From: Calliphora vicina
Taxonomy: Eukaryota > Arthropoda > Insecta > Diptera > Calliphoridae
Direction of reading: 5' to 3'
DNA: 64,000 nt
Assembly: GCF_958450345.1 (NCBI RefSeq)
Contig: NC_088780.1
Location: forward strand, 119,426,226-119,490,225
Positions 47,655 through 57,509 of the stretch are shown here, in pieces. A program made the position numbers and the translations under genes. Position 1 is the first letter of the stretch; every line of letters starts with the position of its first letter. A model generated the notes under the pieces. It was not told the DNA's origin. It ran no database searches and saw only the letters and a program-made list of their open reading frames with translations.

Positions 47655-48320
47655 TATGGACCACATGGGCCCACCAGAGGCGCAGACAGGGGTCTCCGAA
47701 TTAGCACACTTCAATTTTTAAAACGATCATATTTCTTTGATTGTGTTCCGATTTTATAAAATTACATTTTTCCGCATCGAGCTCTAAAAAAAACCTCGTC
47801 GTAGCTATCAATTATCTCACTCTACTCCAGTTTTTTGATAACAGTGGGTCCAAATATTTCCAGATTTGTTGGACTAACAAGAAATCTACATGTCAAATAA
47901 AAAAAGAATTGTTTAAAAATACTGACCTGGTTTAAAGTTATATGCATTTGAATTTAAAAATCGATTTTTCGCTAGTTTTTTTGAGAAAAAGTAATTTTTT
48001 TCTTTTTAAGTTATCTAAAAAATATACTTTTTGTAAAACTAACTTTACATTCAATATTTCAAATGGAAAAAAAATTAAAATGATTGAAACCGAGGGGACC
48101 AGGTCCATCCAAAAAACGTCTAATTTTTACGTAAAATTAAACTTTAGGGCAAAAATTCTAAAATCGCATAGTCTATATCAAAATATAGTAACCCATTTTA
48201 AACAGACAAACATGTTCTTAAGTATTATAGACAAAAAAATAAAAAAGATCTAATTTTTTAAATTTTTCAAAACTTTTTTAGGAATTGCGGGATTCACGAT
48301 AACAAATTTAAAAATTGGTT
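47655..48320 (+). repeat. Dispersed segment, copy 1
   Basis: This shares a long collinear match with 49620-50135: AGAAAGAATT, ATGCATTTGAATTTAAAAA, CGATTTTTCGCTA, CCGAGGGGACCAGGTCCAT, GCAAAAATTCT, TCGCATAGTC and GGAATTGCGGGATTC. Open frames on both copies exist but differ in length and have no known domain. Class unknown; possibly the tail of a larger transposon. Confidence 0.65.
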
Positions 48321-48325
48321 TTTAT

Positions 48326-48499
48326 CATGGCACAACAATATAAGGTACACTCAGTAGAAAATAAATTCTCAATTGTACAATTCTTGTAACGCCAAACAAA
48401 AGAAAATATGAAAAAAATCCAAATCAAAGTTTGACGTTATAGGAGTAAATATTGAAAACTCTCCCTAGTGATTCTACCTTCTATAATTATTGTATCATG
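48326..48499. mobile_element. 9-bp-duplication MITE family, short form a
   Basis: The ends CATGGCACAACAATATAAGG and, inverted, CATGATACAATAATTATAGA enclose 174 bp with inner GTCAAAC inverted words. It is nearly collinear with 54525-54698. A possible duplication GGTTTTTAT/GGTTTTTAG appears if the right boundary is placed at 48512, so the right end is uncertain. Confidence 0.7.
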
Positions 48500-48858
48500 G
48501 ACCATGATTCATGGTTTTTAGTTTTTCATTTTCAAAAGAAATATACATGTATATACATATATAACTGTAAAATTTCATTAAAAAATATTCATAAATAAAA
48601 ATTTAATTTCAATTTTAAAATGTTGTATCTTTGCAAAAACTCAATAAAAATCATTTTTTGTCATATTTTTCAATTAAGTATTCCATGAATTTTTAATTGT
48701 CAAAAGTTATAAATATTTTTGAAATATAAATTTCAAATAGTTTAAAAAAAAATCTTCTCCTGTAAAATTTGTGTTTTGTCGCTTACGATAATTTGGCGCT
48801 AAGGACTCGATATATTGAGTTTACTCATATTTTACTCAAATTTATGTGTAAAACATAT

Positions 48859-49235
48859 CGCTCATTTGCTGCAACAACGTCATAACTCAAAGTCCGGGTG
48901 TTTTGAACTGAGTAATACAAGATATGCGTCGTTCTTTAGTATTTCATATAGCTTTATTAGTTTTAAAAAAGTCAATTATTTTTTGTATGAAAGTGTTTTT
49001 TCGTTGTTAACGTCAAAATTAAAATTCATGTTTTCCGGTATATTTGACAAGTAAAAATTTGGGTTAAATACAGATTAGAAAGATATTAATATACATATAC
49101 TATTTAAATAAGGTTTTATTTCTGAAATCGCATGATTTATTTATTTAAGAAATAGTAAAATGTCATAAAACATTTAAATCCGTTTTTCTCGAAACGACTT
49201 TTTTTGAATTATGAAGTTGTTGCAGCAAATGAGCG
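48859..49235 (+). mobile_element. CGCTCATTTGCTGC MITE, copy 1
   Basis: The ends CGCTCATTTGCTGCAACAAC and, inverted, the same 20 bases match exactly, then GTCATAACTCAAA against TTCATAATTCAAA. The element is 377 bp, non-coding; the 79-codon frame inside is repeat. A reverse-orientation copy is at 53682-54062. Confidence 0.85.
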
Positions 49236-49424
49236 ATATGTAGTTGTTTACACAACTATTGCATGCAAAACAGTCAGTAAATATTACAAACATTTTGTTT
49301 TTATGAATATATAACGTAGGGAAATGCTAATAACTTGGTTGGACTTCACGCTAGATTAACTGGGATGTTCAAAGTAACCAATTGATTTATATGTGCATTA
49401 CAAAGTACCAGACAAACAAATCTA

Positions 49425-49583
49425 ATATATCCCACTCGTTCAACATTACTGTATTAACTCAAAATTTTTAAAATTTCACTTTCTGCTAGAAATCAACTAA
49501 CAACATCAATATCTATCTACTGTAAAAATTTCAACGTATTCCGATTACTTTTTCATCTCGAAAACCACATTTGAGACCTTTGT
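49425..49583 (+). repeat. Dispersed repeat, copy 1
   Basis: This matches 53393-53543 in the same orientation over about 155 bp (GAAATCAACTAACAACATCA, TTTCAACGTATTCCGATT, CATCTCGAAAACCACATTTG). Both begin near ATATC(G/C)CACTCG. Confidence 0.7.
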
Positions 49584-49619
49584 ATCAAGTAAAAGGAATT
49601 ATTTCCCGATTTCCTCCAC

Positions 49620-50135
49620 TTTTTTTATATGATTAACAACAGATGTATATATCAAATAAAGAAAGAATTGGTTAAAAATCACGACTAAGTCCAAAGTTAC
49701 ATGCATTTGAATTTAAAAAAATAAAAAAGGCGATTTTTCGCTATTTTTTGGGGAAAAAAGTACTTTTATTCTTTTTAAGTTATCGAAAAAAATTTCTAAG
49801 AGGATGTATAATAAATTTATACTTTTTGAAAAGCTAGCTTTACATCAAATATTTTTAATGAAAAAAAAAATTATAATTTTTGATACCGAGGGGACCAGGT
49901 CCATTCAAAAAATGCCTAATTTTTATGTAAAATTCAACTTTAGAGCAAAAATTCTCAAATCGCATAGTCGATATCAAATTATAATAATCTATTTTAGATC
50001 GCCCAATATGTTCTTAATTATTTAATTATTTTCGATAACCCCGCCCCTAGTATGGCTATTATAGCCAAAAACGAAAAAATCCCATTTTTGGAATTTTTCA
50101 ATACTTTTTTGGGAATTGCGGGATTCTTAATTACA
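49620..50135 (+). repeat. Dispersed segment, copy 2
   Basis: Direct-orientation partner of 47655-48320. The 73-codon frame at 49804 and the start of the 161-codon frame at 50052 lie here. Confidence 0.65.
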
Positions 50136-50440
50136 AATTTCAAAATTTGTTTTCATTTTTCCATTTTCAATAAAAAAATCTATACAAGTATAAAATTTCA
50201 TTACAAAATATTCATAAATAAAAATTTATTCCAATTTGAAAAATTTGTATCTATTCCAAAGCATTTTTTGTCATATTTTTCAAAAAAGTATTCCATGAAT
50301 TTGATCATTGTCAAAAGTTATATACATTATTGGAAAGTAGACAAAATCCTCTATCCATTGATATATAAAATGTCTACCTTATGTTTTTTACGTGGCAAAT
50401 TGAAAAATGTGAAAATTACAAACGGAATGACAAATTTATA

Positions 50441-50471
50441 TATACCCTTGCCACTCATTGTGAAGGGTATA
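50441..50471. repeat. TATACCC..GGGTATA hairpin
   Basis: TATACCCTTGCCACTC, then ATTGTGAAGGGTATA, forms a 9-bp-stem hairpin like the 5' hairpin of INE-1-type elements but with a different loop. It may be the end of a second such family. Confidence 0.5.
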
Positions 50472-50847
50472 AAAATGTCATCTATTTTTTTTCGGCAACA
50501 TAACCCTGCACAGTCACTGGCAATGAATATTCAGTAAAGAGTATTTGCTCATATAAAATTCTAAACATATTGTAGCTAAAATATTGTTGGGGATTTGTAT
50601 GCAATATACACAGATTATAAAATGCAAAATGTTACAAATTTGAAAAAGAAGAAAACTAAAACTAAAATAAATTTATTTGAAGAGTATACAAAAAAAATGT
50701 ATTAGAATATCGAAAGACAAAATGGAAAAATAAAAATATTTACAAACAGTTGCTGTTGGCTTTAAAGATAAGAAAACACAAATAGTTGTCGGGTAAATTC
50801 AGAATCAAAATAAAAAAACAATACCATTTGTATGTACATATGTACGT

Positions 50848-52736
50848 TAGGGTGTTTCATTTTTCCAAAGATGTGATTTTCATATGACTTTGCTTACGCC
50901 CCGAGTCTCTGTGATGTAAAAGATATACATACCAAATTTCAAGAAGTTTGGGTTATATTTAGGGGTTGCACACATTTAACACTTTTATCTGAAAACGCCA
51001 GCATACTTAAAGTGTGTTTAGAACAGTTTTTAACATTATATTCATATATACGGAAAGAAGTCTTATATTATGTATATATGGTAAAAACTGTTTCTGTATA
51101 GATACAGATAGAAGTAAAATGGCAAAGAAAATCGAAATATCACTCTTTGAAAATCCTCCTCATTTGGTCTTGCATTGGGATAGTAAACTGTTGCCCTCAG
51201 TTGCCCATGGCAATGTCAAAAGTTTGGAAGATAGGGTTGCAGTCGTAGTGAGTGCTAAAGATTTTGAACATTTGCTTGGCGTACCTGTTGCTTTAAATGG
51301 CACTGGTGAGCAGATGGCCGAAGTAATTATTCGTGAAGTGGACCAATTTGAGCTACGTGACAAAATCATTGTTATATCTTTTGATACTACAAAATCTAAT
51401 ACAGGACCGATCCAAGGAGTTTGTACCAGAATTGAAAGGGAATTCGGACGAACTTTGTTGTGGCTGGCTTGACGTCATCACACCACAGAACTAATATTGA
51501 AAGCGGGGTATGAAGCGTGTTGTGGCATACCATCAAGTGATCCTGACATCCAGATTTTTCGTAAATTAAAAAGTCTGTGGGCTTCACTTGATAAGAAATC
51601 ATATACGACAATGCTAGATGAAGAAAGTCCCATTCAAGGCTTTCTAGAAGAACAACGAGTGAATGGTTACCTACATTCAAAATGTCTTAAAAAATGGTAG
51701 TCATTCAAGAGAAGACTATAAAGAGTTATTACAACTCTCACTCCTGTACCTAGGAGAGTGGTCTGAAAATGACTTCAGTTTCAAGATCCCAGGGGCTCTA
51801 CATCAGGCAAGGTGGATGGCAAAAGCAATATATGCACTTAAAACTGCCCTCTTCACCAAACAATTAAATATTTCTCAACGAGAGATAAAAGTAATGAAAT
51901 GGGTAGCACACTTTGTCTGCCTCATATATGTTCAATTTTGGCACGAGACAATTGTAAGTCGATGGCCTGCGAACTTACCCATATGAAGGCATCAAGAAAA
52001 GTGCTCTCACAGTTGCTAAGAGACATCTTTGGTATCTTTCAGAAACAAACGTTGGATTGGATTTTTTAGACGAACGCATTACTGAGGCTGATAAGGAAAA
52101 TATGATTAAAAATTTAGAAACCAAACCTGCAAAGAAAAAGGAAATAAAAAAATTGGATGGTAAAAACTTAGTTTTTGAAGGAAAAGATTTAAGCCATTTT
52201 GTCACCAAGAAGACAAAGAAGTTCTTTGAATTGTTTGGGATCCATGATACAATAGAATACTGCAGTGATTCTCTAAGAGAGTATGTAAAAGCTCTTAAGG
52301 TGGTCAATGATACCGCAGAAAGAGGAGTTGCTCTAATAAAAAAGTTTAACCAATTTAACTTGTTGAGGGTAGTCGAGCATCACAGAAATATCATTACTAA
52401 GCGAACAAAAGAAGGCATTGCATCGTTCAAAGTTGATTAATAAAACACATGTTACATATAATACTTATAATTACTTATTACATATTAATCTGAGTGTCTA
52501 CTTTTAATATTGTTTTAAGTTTGTTATTTTTAGTTTTCTAATAAAAGTAATTTACATTGAAAAATCGTATTTTGTCTAGTTTCACAAAAAGTGACCAAAT
52601 TGTGCAACCTCTAAATATTATTCAATCTTCATGAAATTTTGTATAAATATCTTTTGCATCACAGAGACTCAGGGCGTAAGCAAAGTCTGCAAAAATTTTA
52701 CATTTTATTTTTTCTCTTACAAAATGAAACACCCTA
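50848..52736 (+). mobile_element. 1.9-kb DNA transposon with 8-bp duplication
   Basis: Both ends read TAGGGTGTTTCATTTT (16 of 16, inverted). A perfect 8-bp direct repeat ATGTACGT flanks it at 50840-50847 and 52737-52744. A second inverted block inside each end, GACTTTGCTTACGCCC then GAGTCTCTGTGATG, extends the paired region to well over 100 bp with small gaps. The interior carries one broken transposase-like gene. The precise boundaries and shared inner blocks make this the best-defined autonomous-type element in the window. Confidence 0.93.
51119..52440 (+). pseudogene. Transposase-like protein, broken, family uncharacterised
   Basis: From the ATG at 51119 one frame reads ENPPHLVLHWDSKLL, VAVVVSAKDFEHLLGVP, GTGEQMAEVIIREV and IVISFDTTKSNTG, then stops at a TGA (51470-51472) exactly before RHHTTELILKAGYEACCG. 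In relatives I recall this site as ACRHH, so the stop replaces the cysteine of a CxxH-type signature. The same frame resumes to about 51697. It then shifts to GEWSENDFSFKIPGALHQAR WMAKAIYALK (to 51986), and shifts again to KKSALTVAKRHLWYLSETN, HFVTKKTKKFFELFGIH and LKVVNDTAERGVALIKKFN, ending at 52440. DTT near the first acidic site and the E in AERG are plausible catalytic residues. About 440 codons remain and the N-terminal part of the family is missing. Not functional. Confidence 0.7.
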
Positions 52737-52744
52737 ATGTACGT

Positions 52745-53392
52745 ATGTATGTATATTTCATCTAAATGCATAGTATGTATAGAAAAAAAATATTTTTGAA
52801 GTTTCCAAATAAAATATTAATTTTATGATATTCTTTTTTTGTTTGTTCTTTTTGTTACATCCAAGTTATTTATTTTATTCCTCTACCTGACCGAAATCAT
52901 GTTTTTCTAATACTCACCAAAGACTGAGGACTTGCAAACAATCCCTTTTTTCCTGACTTCATATTGATTATTCATTACAAAGATTTGAAACAAATAGAGA
53001 TGAACGCCACCATCCGTTCCCACAACCGACTGCACACCTAAGAAACTAAAGTTTAGTCACGTTTTTCACACATTCGCCACAAGTTACGAAAAATGTTCAT
53101 ATTTTTTGCTCTAAATGAAAGATCTAGAAACAACTTTTTTTTTCTTTCTAACAAATCATCAACTAAACATTTTTTTATGAAGAGCTGCAGATACAATCTC
53201 AATATCAATCAAAAACAATGTGTATACGAATGAAGAAAAAGGTGTTTTCTGGCATGTTACGGAAGTTCATTATAATTTACACATACCAGAAAAGTTTCTT
53301 AAATATCCTTAAGTCTTAGTTAAGTTGTTAATGGATTTTTGCATGCTTCTCTTGCTGTAATAAACTGAACTATGTATATATGTATGTATAAT
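52745..53392. other. Unassigned AT-rich sequence
   Basis: No supported gene or bounded repeat. Confidence 0.35.
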
Positions 53393-53543
53393 ATATCGCA
53401 CTCGCTCAACAATACAGTATTAACTCAAAATTTGTAAAATTTCACTTTTTGTTAGAAATCAACTAACAACATCAATACCTATTTACAGTCAAAATTTCAA
53501 CGTATTCCGATTGTTCTTTCATCTCGAAAACCACATTTGAGAC
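53393..53543 (+). repeat. Dispersed repeat, copy 2
   Basis: Direct partner of 49425-49583. It is followed at 53583-53660 by the left half of a CATAGAG-family MITE (CATAGAGCGGAAACTCTCCT). Confidence 0.7.
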
Positions 53544-53681
53544 CCTTTTCGTGAGAGTGTAGTGATTACCAAAGAGAAAATATACATAGAGCGGAAACTC
53601 TCCTGTCAAAAGCTAACTCAATTTTCAAAAACTATGTGAAAACAAAAACAACACGCATAAAGTTTAAATAGATATACATAT

Positions 53682-54062
53682 CGCTCATTTGCTGCAACAA
53701 CGTCATAATGCAAAAAAAGTCGTTTCGTGAAAAACGACATTGAATGTTTTATGACATTTTACTATTTCTTAAATAAATTTTCAACAACTCATGCGATTTC
53801 TGAAATAAAACCTAATTTAAATAGTAGATACTAATATCTTTCTAATCTGTATTTAACCCAACTTTTTACTTGTCAAATGTACGAGAAAACATGAATTTTC
53901 ACTTTGACGTTTACAACAAAAAAACACTCTCATACAAAAAATAAATGACTTTTTTTAAAACTGATAAAACTATATTAAATACTAAAGAACGGTGCATATT
54001 TTGTATTACTCAGTTCAAAACACCCGAATTTTGAGTTATGACATTGTTGCAGCAAATGAGCG
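53682..54062 (-). mobile_element. CGCTCATTTGCTGC MITE, copy 2
   Basis: Ends CGCTCATTTGCTGCAACAAC (53682) and, inverted, CGCTCATTTGCTGCAACAAT. The interior is the reverse complement of 48859-49235 (AAATGTACGAGAAAACATGA, CAGTTCAAAACACCCGAATT). 381 bp, non-coding. Confidence 0.85.
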
Positions 54063-54161
54063 ATCGTATATTTTATTAAAAAAGTATTATTTTGATTTCA
54101 GCCTTTATTCAAGTTATAAATAATCAAATCGTTTTATTTAAATTTGGTTGTGATTTTAGTT

Positions 54162-54497
54162 CATGGTACAATCAGTTACCAGGTACAATTATTAGAGAGA
54201 ATTTCCAATGTTCACCCCTAAAACGTCAAACTATGTATTTAATCACTTTACTTTTTTTAATTTGTTACCGCGATATTTTTTAAATTTGTTACGTATTAAC
54301 TGAAATTATACACACTTATTAAAAAAATATAGTTTTTCTCCAATTGTTAGTAAATTTTTGTAATAAAAATTTAAATTCAATTATTTTTTTTGGCATTTCC
54401 TTTTTATATTTTTTTAATTTTCTTTTGTTTGACGTTATAGGGAATGTATAATTGAGAACATACTTTCTAATAATTGTACCTTGCTAATTCTACAATG
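54162..54497. mobile_element. MITE with 9-bp target duplication, copy 2
   Basis: The ends CATGGTACAATCAGTTACCA and, inverted, CATTGTAGAATTAGCAAGGT belong to the family of 39111-39427 (shared AGGTACAATTATTA and ACGTCAAAC). An exact 9-bp direct repeat ATTTTAGTT flanks it at 54153-54161 and 54498-54506. 336 bp, non-coding. The frame at 54092-54283 runs across its left end. Confidence 0.9.
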
Positions 54498-54524
54498 ATT
54501 TTAGTTGATATTTATTGTTTTTAA

Positions 54525-54698
54525 CATGACACAACAATATAAGGTACACTCAGTAAAAAATAAATTCTCAATTATACAATTCTTGTAACGTCAAACAAAA
54601 GAAAATATGAAAAAAATCAAAAACAATGTTTGACGTTATTGGGGTAAATATTGAAAACTCTCCCTAGTGATTCTACTTTCTACAATTATTGTATCATG
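54525..54698. mobile_element. 9-bp-duplication MITE family, short form b
   Basis: CATGACACAACAATATAAGG begins a 174-bp element nearly collinear with 48326-48499 and ending TTATTGTATCATG. No clean target duplication was seen. It starts only 27 bp after the neighbouring copy ends. Confidence 0.75.
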
Positions 54699-55304
54699 GT
54701 TTTGTTGATAAATAATAAAAAATATCGAGAAGTTACAGAAAAATGTTATTAACTCAAAAAATGTATTTATTTTGCAATAATTGCAAAAATTTTTAAGAAA
54801 AACAATAAAAATTTATTTTCAAATGGAATTTGCTTACTATGATGTATACGGATTTTCAAATTCTCATAAAATGTAACCCTAAACAGCTTTTTGTCTTTCC
54901 TGAACACTTAAAAGTTTTTGAGTTAATACATTACTGCTGAAGGAGTCCGATGTGTATAACATTCATACATATTATGCATGGATATCAAGTAAACAAAACA
55001 GTATGTTTTTGAAAATTTAGGTGGAGAAGACAAAGTGGTTAACTGGATTTACTTCACAAATTTTATACAAAATGTAATTTCTTTTAGTTAATTTTGATTA
55101 GTTTTGTATCTCATTTACTTATAAATAAACGAACATTGTTTTATTAAAACGCTGAAATTAACGAAGGCACAAGTTATCTAATGGATCTTGTATCAATATA
55201 CAGGTAACATACACAATTTTGTTATTGAAAATCAAAAATATCACTCAATGAATGGCTGTGATACGATCAGAAAAACCTTGTCTATCTCGATTTAAATATA
55301 TATA
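54699..55304. other. Unassigned AT-rich sequence
   Basis: No supported gene. Confidence 0.35.
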
Positions 55305-55758
55305 CAGTAGCCCAATAAAGTCTACATACAGGAAAAATAATTGTCTTACTTTAATTTAAAGCATTTTTTAATGAAATGTATAATAATACATGTCTTTTTT
55401 CGATTTTAGCAAAAAAAAAAAATCAAATAACGCGCAAAAGTTCACCGTTATTAGTGTTATCGATTCTGAGTAAAATAACGAAAATTGTATTTTCTGTCAC
55501 GTCTACTTTTTGGGGGGCGTGGCTTTTAAGTTTCAAAATATTTTGAAAATTAAAGCCCAAAAAACAACAAACAAAATTTCGTTATTTGACTCAGAATCAA
55601 AAATTCTAAACACGGTGAAATTTTGGACGTGATAGGAAATGTTGCTAAACCGTTTTAAGTGATGTTGTCTCAATTTTTTTTAGCATGAATTAATTTTTTT
55701 AACAAATATATAAAAAATTTAATTTTAATTCCTGTATGTAGACTTTATTGGGATATTG
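55305..55758. mobile_element. Tc1/mariner-type MITE with TA duplication
   Basis: The ends CAGTAGCCCAATAAAGTCTA and, inverted, CAATATCCCAATAAAGTCTA continue identically into CATACAGGAA. TA flanks both sides (55303-55304, 55759-55760). Inner inverted words TTCACCGTTATTAGTG-like and GATTCTGAGT/ACTCAGAATC also pair. 454 bp without transposase. Confidence 0.85.
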
Positions 55759-56353
55759 TATATCAATAACTGAAACATTAATGCATAAATCGCATTTTCA
55801 ACAAAAATATGAGAGGTTTATAAGAATCGGCATAGCCTAATATAGCAATCTAACTTTTTTTATTACCTTCACCATGAGTACGTGATTATTGGGGTTGGCT
55901 GATTTCGCAATCGATATTATGCCATACATTTTTTGATAGCTTGTGGCATGATGAAAAAAATTTTACTTTTTCTCAACTTTTAATTTTAAGTTTTTTTAGT
56001 AGGTAATAAAAGGTCTGTTCATTTACTTTCCCAGTAAATACTTGCAACGAGAGAATAAAATCAAAATTTACAAAATTACCCTCTTAAATTCTCAAAAATA
56101 GTAAAAAGTAAATGAACGCTTTTCCAGTAACAATTGTCTTAAATACACAATTTTCTTACTTTATTCCTTTTAAAATGTGTAAATATTCACATTTTCTTCA
56201 ATTTTATTGAAAATTCTTTTTTTTTTAATTTTTTCTCCACAAAAATAAATAAACAATAACACAAAACATATGAAATATAAGCTGTTACTATTACGAGTTC
56301 AAAATAGAACTTGTAATAGTTTGCAACGAGAGAACACTCTCTAAAATTTATAC

Positions 56354-56541
56354 CATAGAGAATAGACATAGAGCGGAAACTCTCCTGTCAAAGACCTAAC
56401 TCAGTTGTCAAAAACCTAAGTGGTGACAATGTATTAGTAGAAAAAACTATGTGAAAACAAAAACAACACTCATATGTGTGATTATTTTGAGTAATATTTT
56501 TGTTTGATTTTATTTCTAGTTTCCGCTCTATGTTCTCTATG
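56354..56541. mobile_element. CATAGAG-family MITE, complete copy
   Basis: The ends CATAGAGAATAGACATAGAG and, inverted, CATAGAGAACATAGAGCGGA enclose 188 bp. The flanking 8-mers ATTTATAC (56346-56353 and 56542-56549) are identical. The interior CAAAGACCTAACTCAGTTGT and TTGTCAAAAACCTAAG is shared with the 2023-2204 copy. Confidence 0.9.
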
Positions 56542-56816
56542 ATTTATACGCTCTTGATTTTTTCTCTACTTGCAAGTTTTATGAGTTAATGAACGCTTTT
56601 CCAGTAACAATTGTTACTAACTAGTAACAACTTTTAGTTATTGAACAGAGCTAAAATTAGTAAACTTTTTTATTTTTAATATTATTATAACTAAGCTTTT
56701 CACAATGTCTAGTAGTTATTTTTTAACCTAAAGTTTCACTGAGAGTTTTGATACAATTTAACGAAATATGTACACTGATGGACAAAAGTCACCGCCATTT
56801 TCCTTTAGAATGTTTA

Positions 56817-56958
56817 AAGGACCACCACGTTATAAATATAATTGAAACACAAAATTTTATTTTTTCAACAAAAACATTAACTCATTTTAATTACACTTCA
56901 GTTAAAACAAGTCTTTTTAACTTAACCTAATTTACAAAAACGTAGCGTGGCGGTCCTT
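56817..56958. mobile_element. Small MITE with TA duplication
   Basis: The ends AAGGACCACCACGTTA and, inverted, AAGGACCGCCACGCTA match at 14 of 16 and are flanked by TA on both sides. 142 bp, so a Tc1/mariner-type origin is plausible. The 60-codon frame at 56748 crosses its left end. Confidence 0.7.
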
Positions 56959-57509
56959 TATACATCCTAATGTAACAGACTATGACCATTTGTAACAGTT
57001 AAAAAATATATAATTTTAGCATATAGAATAAAATCTGTAGCATGGCGATTTTACTATCGTTTTTATTGGAAATTATGATAGCGAAAACGAGATCATAATT
57101 TTCTGGAAAAACAATATTATAAGCAACGGAACAATTTAGTCCGCAAAAACAATAGTTTATGACACGCAAAGGATATCATATATGATAGTTTATATCATCT
57201 ATATGATATAATTCGATATCGTATTAATATCGTTTGGTTTATTGGGATAGTGGTAAAACCCAACAAACTTTTTGATTTATTGCGATCCAATTTTTTGATA
57301 CATAAGATTGGCCGAAAATCTTTAATGTAGTCAGTTCCGACTAATTGACCGTCTAATTAGATAGGTAATTTGAATTGTATATTGTGATTTTACACTACAG
57401 AATTGACTAAATTATTTTCATTAAATAAATAATGTACATGTGTTGACGACAAATACATATGTATGTATATATTAAACAAATAAATGTGACCCTCATAAAA
57501 TCGCAGCCT
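56959..57509. other. Downstream flank of the ATP synthase gene
   Basis: No gene. Around 57175-57230 lies an AT-rich quasi-palindrome (GATATCATATATGATAG, ATATCATCTATATGATAT). On the minus strand possible AATAAA poly(A) signals for the gene lie near 57235 and 57275, 230-275 bp past its stop codon; no closer one was seen. Confidence 0.4.

Noticed and set aside
47942..48253. 103-codon open frame
   Set aside because: Part of the dispersed segment repeated at 49620-50135, where the frame differs in length and is interrupted.
50052..50537. 161-codon open frame, the longest after the ATP synthase gene
   Set aside because: It lies half in a dispersed repeat shared with 47655-48320 and ends across a TATACCC hairpin; composition is low-complexity and the frame is not conserved in the other copy.
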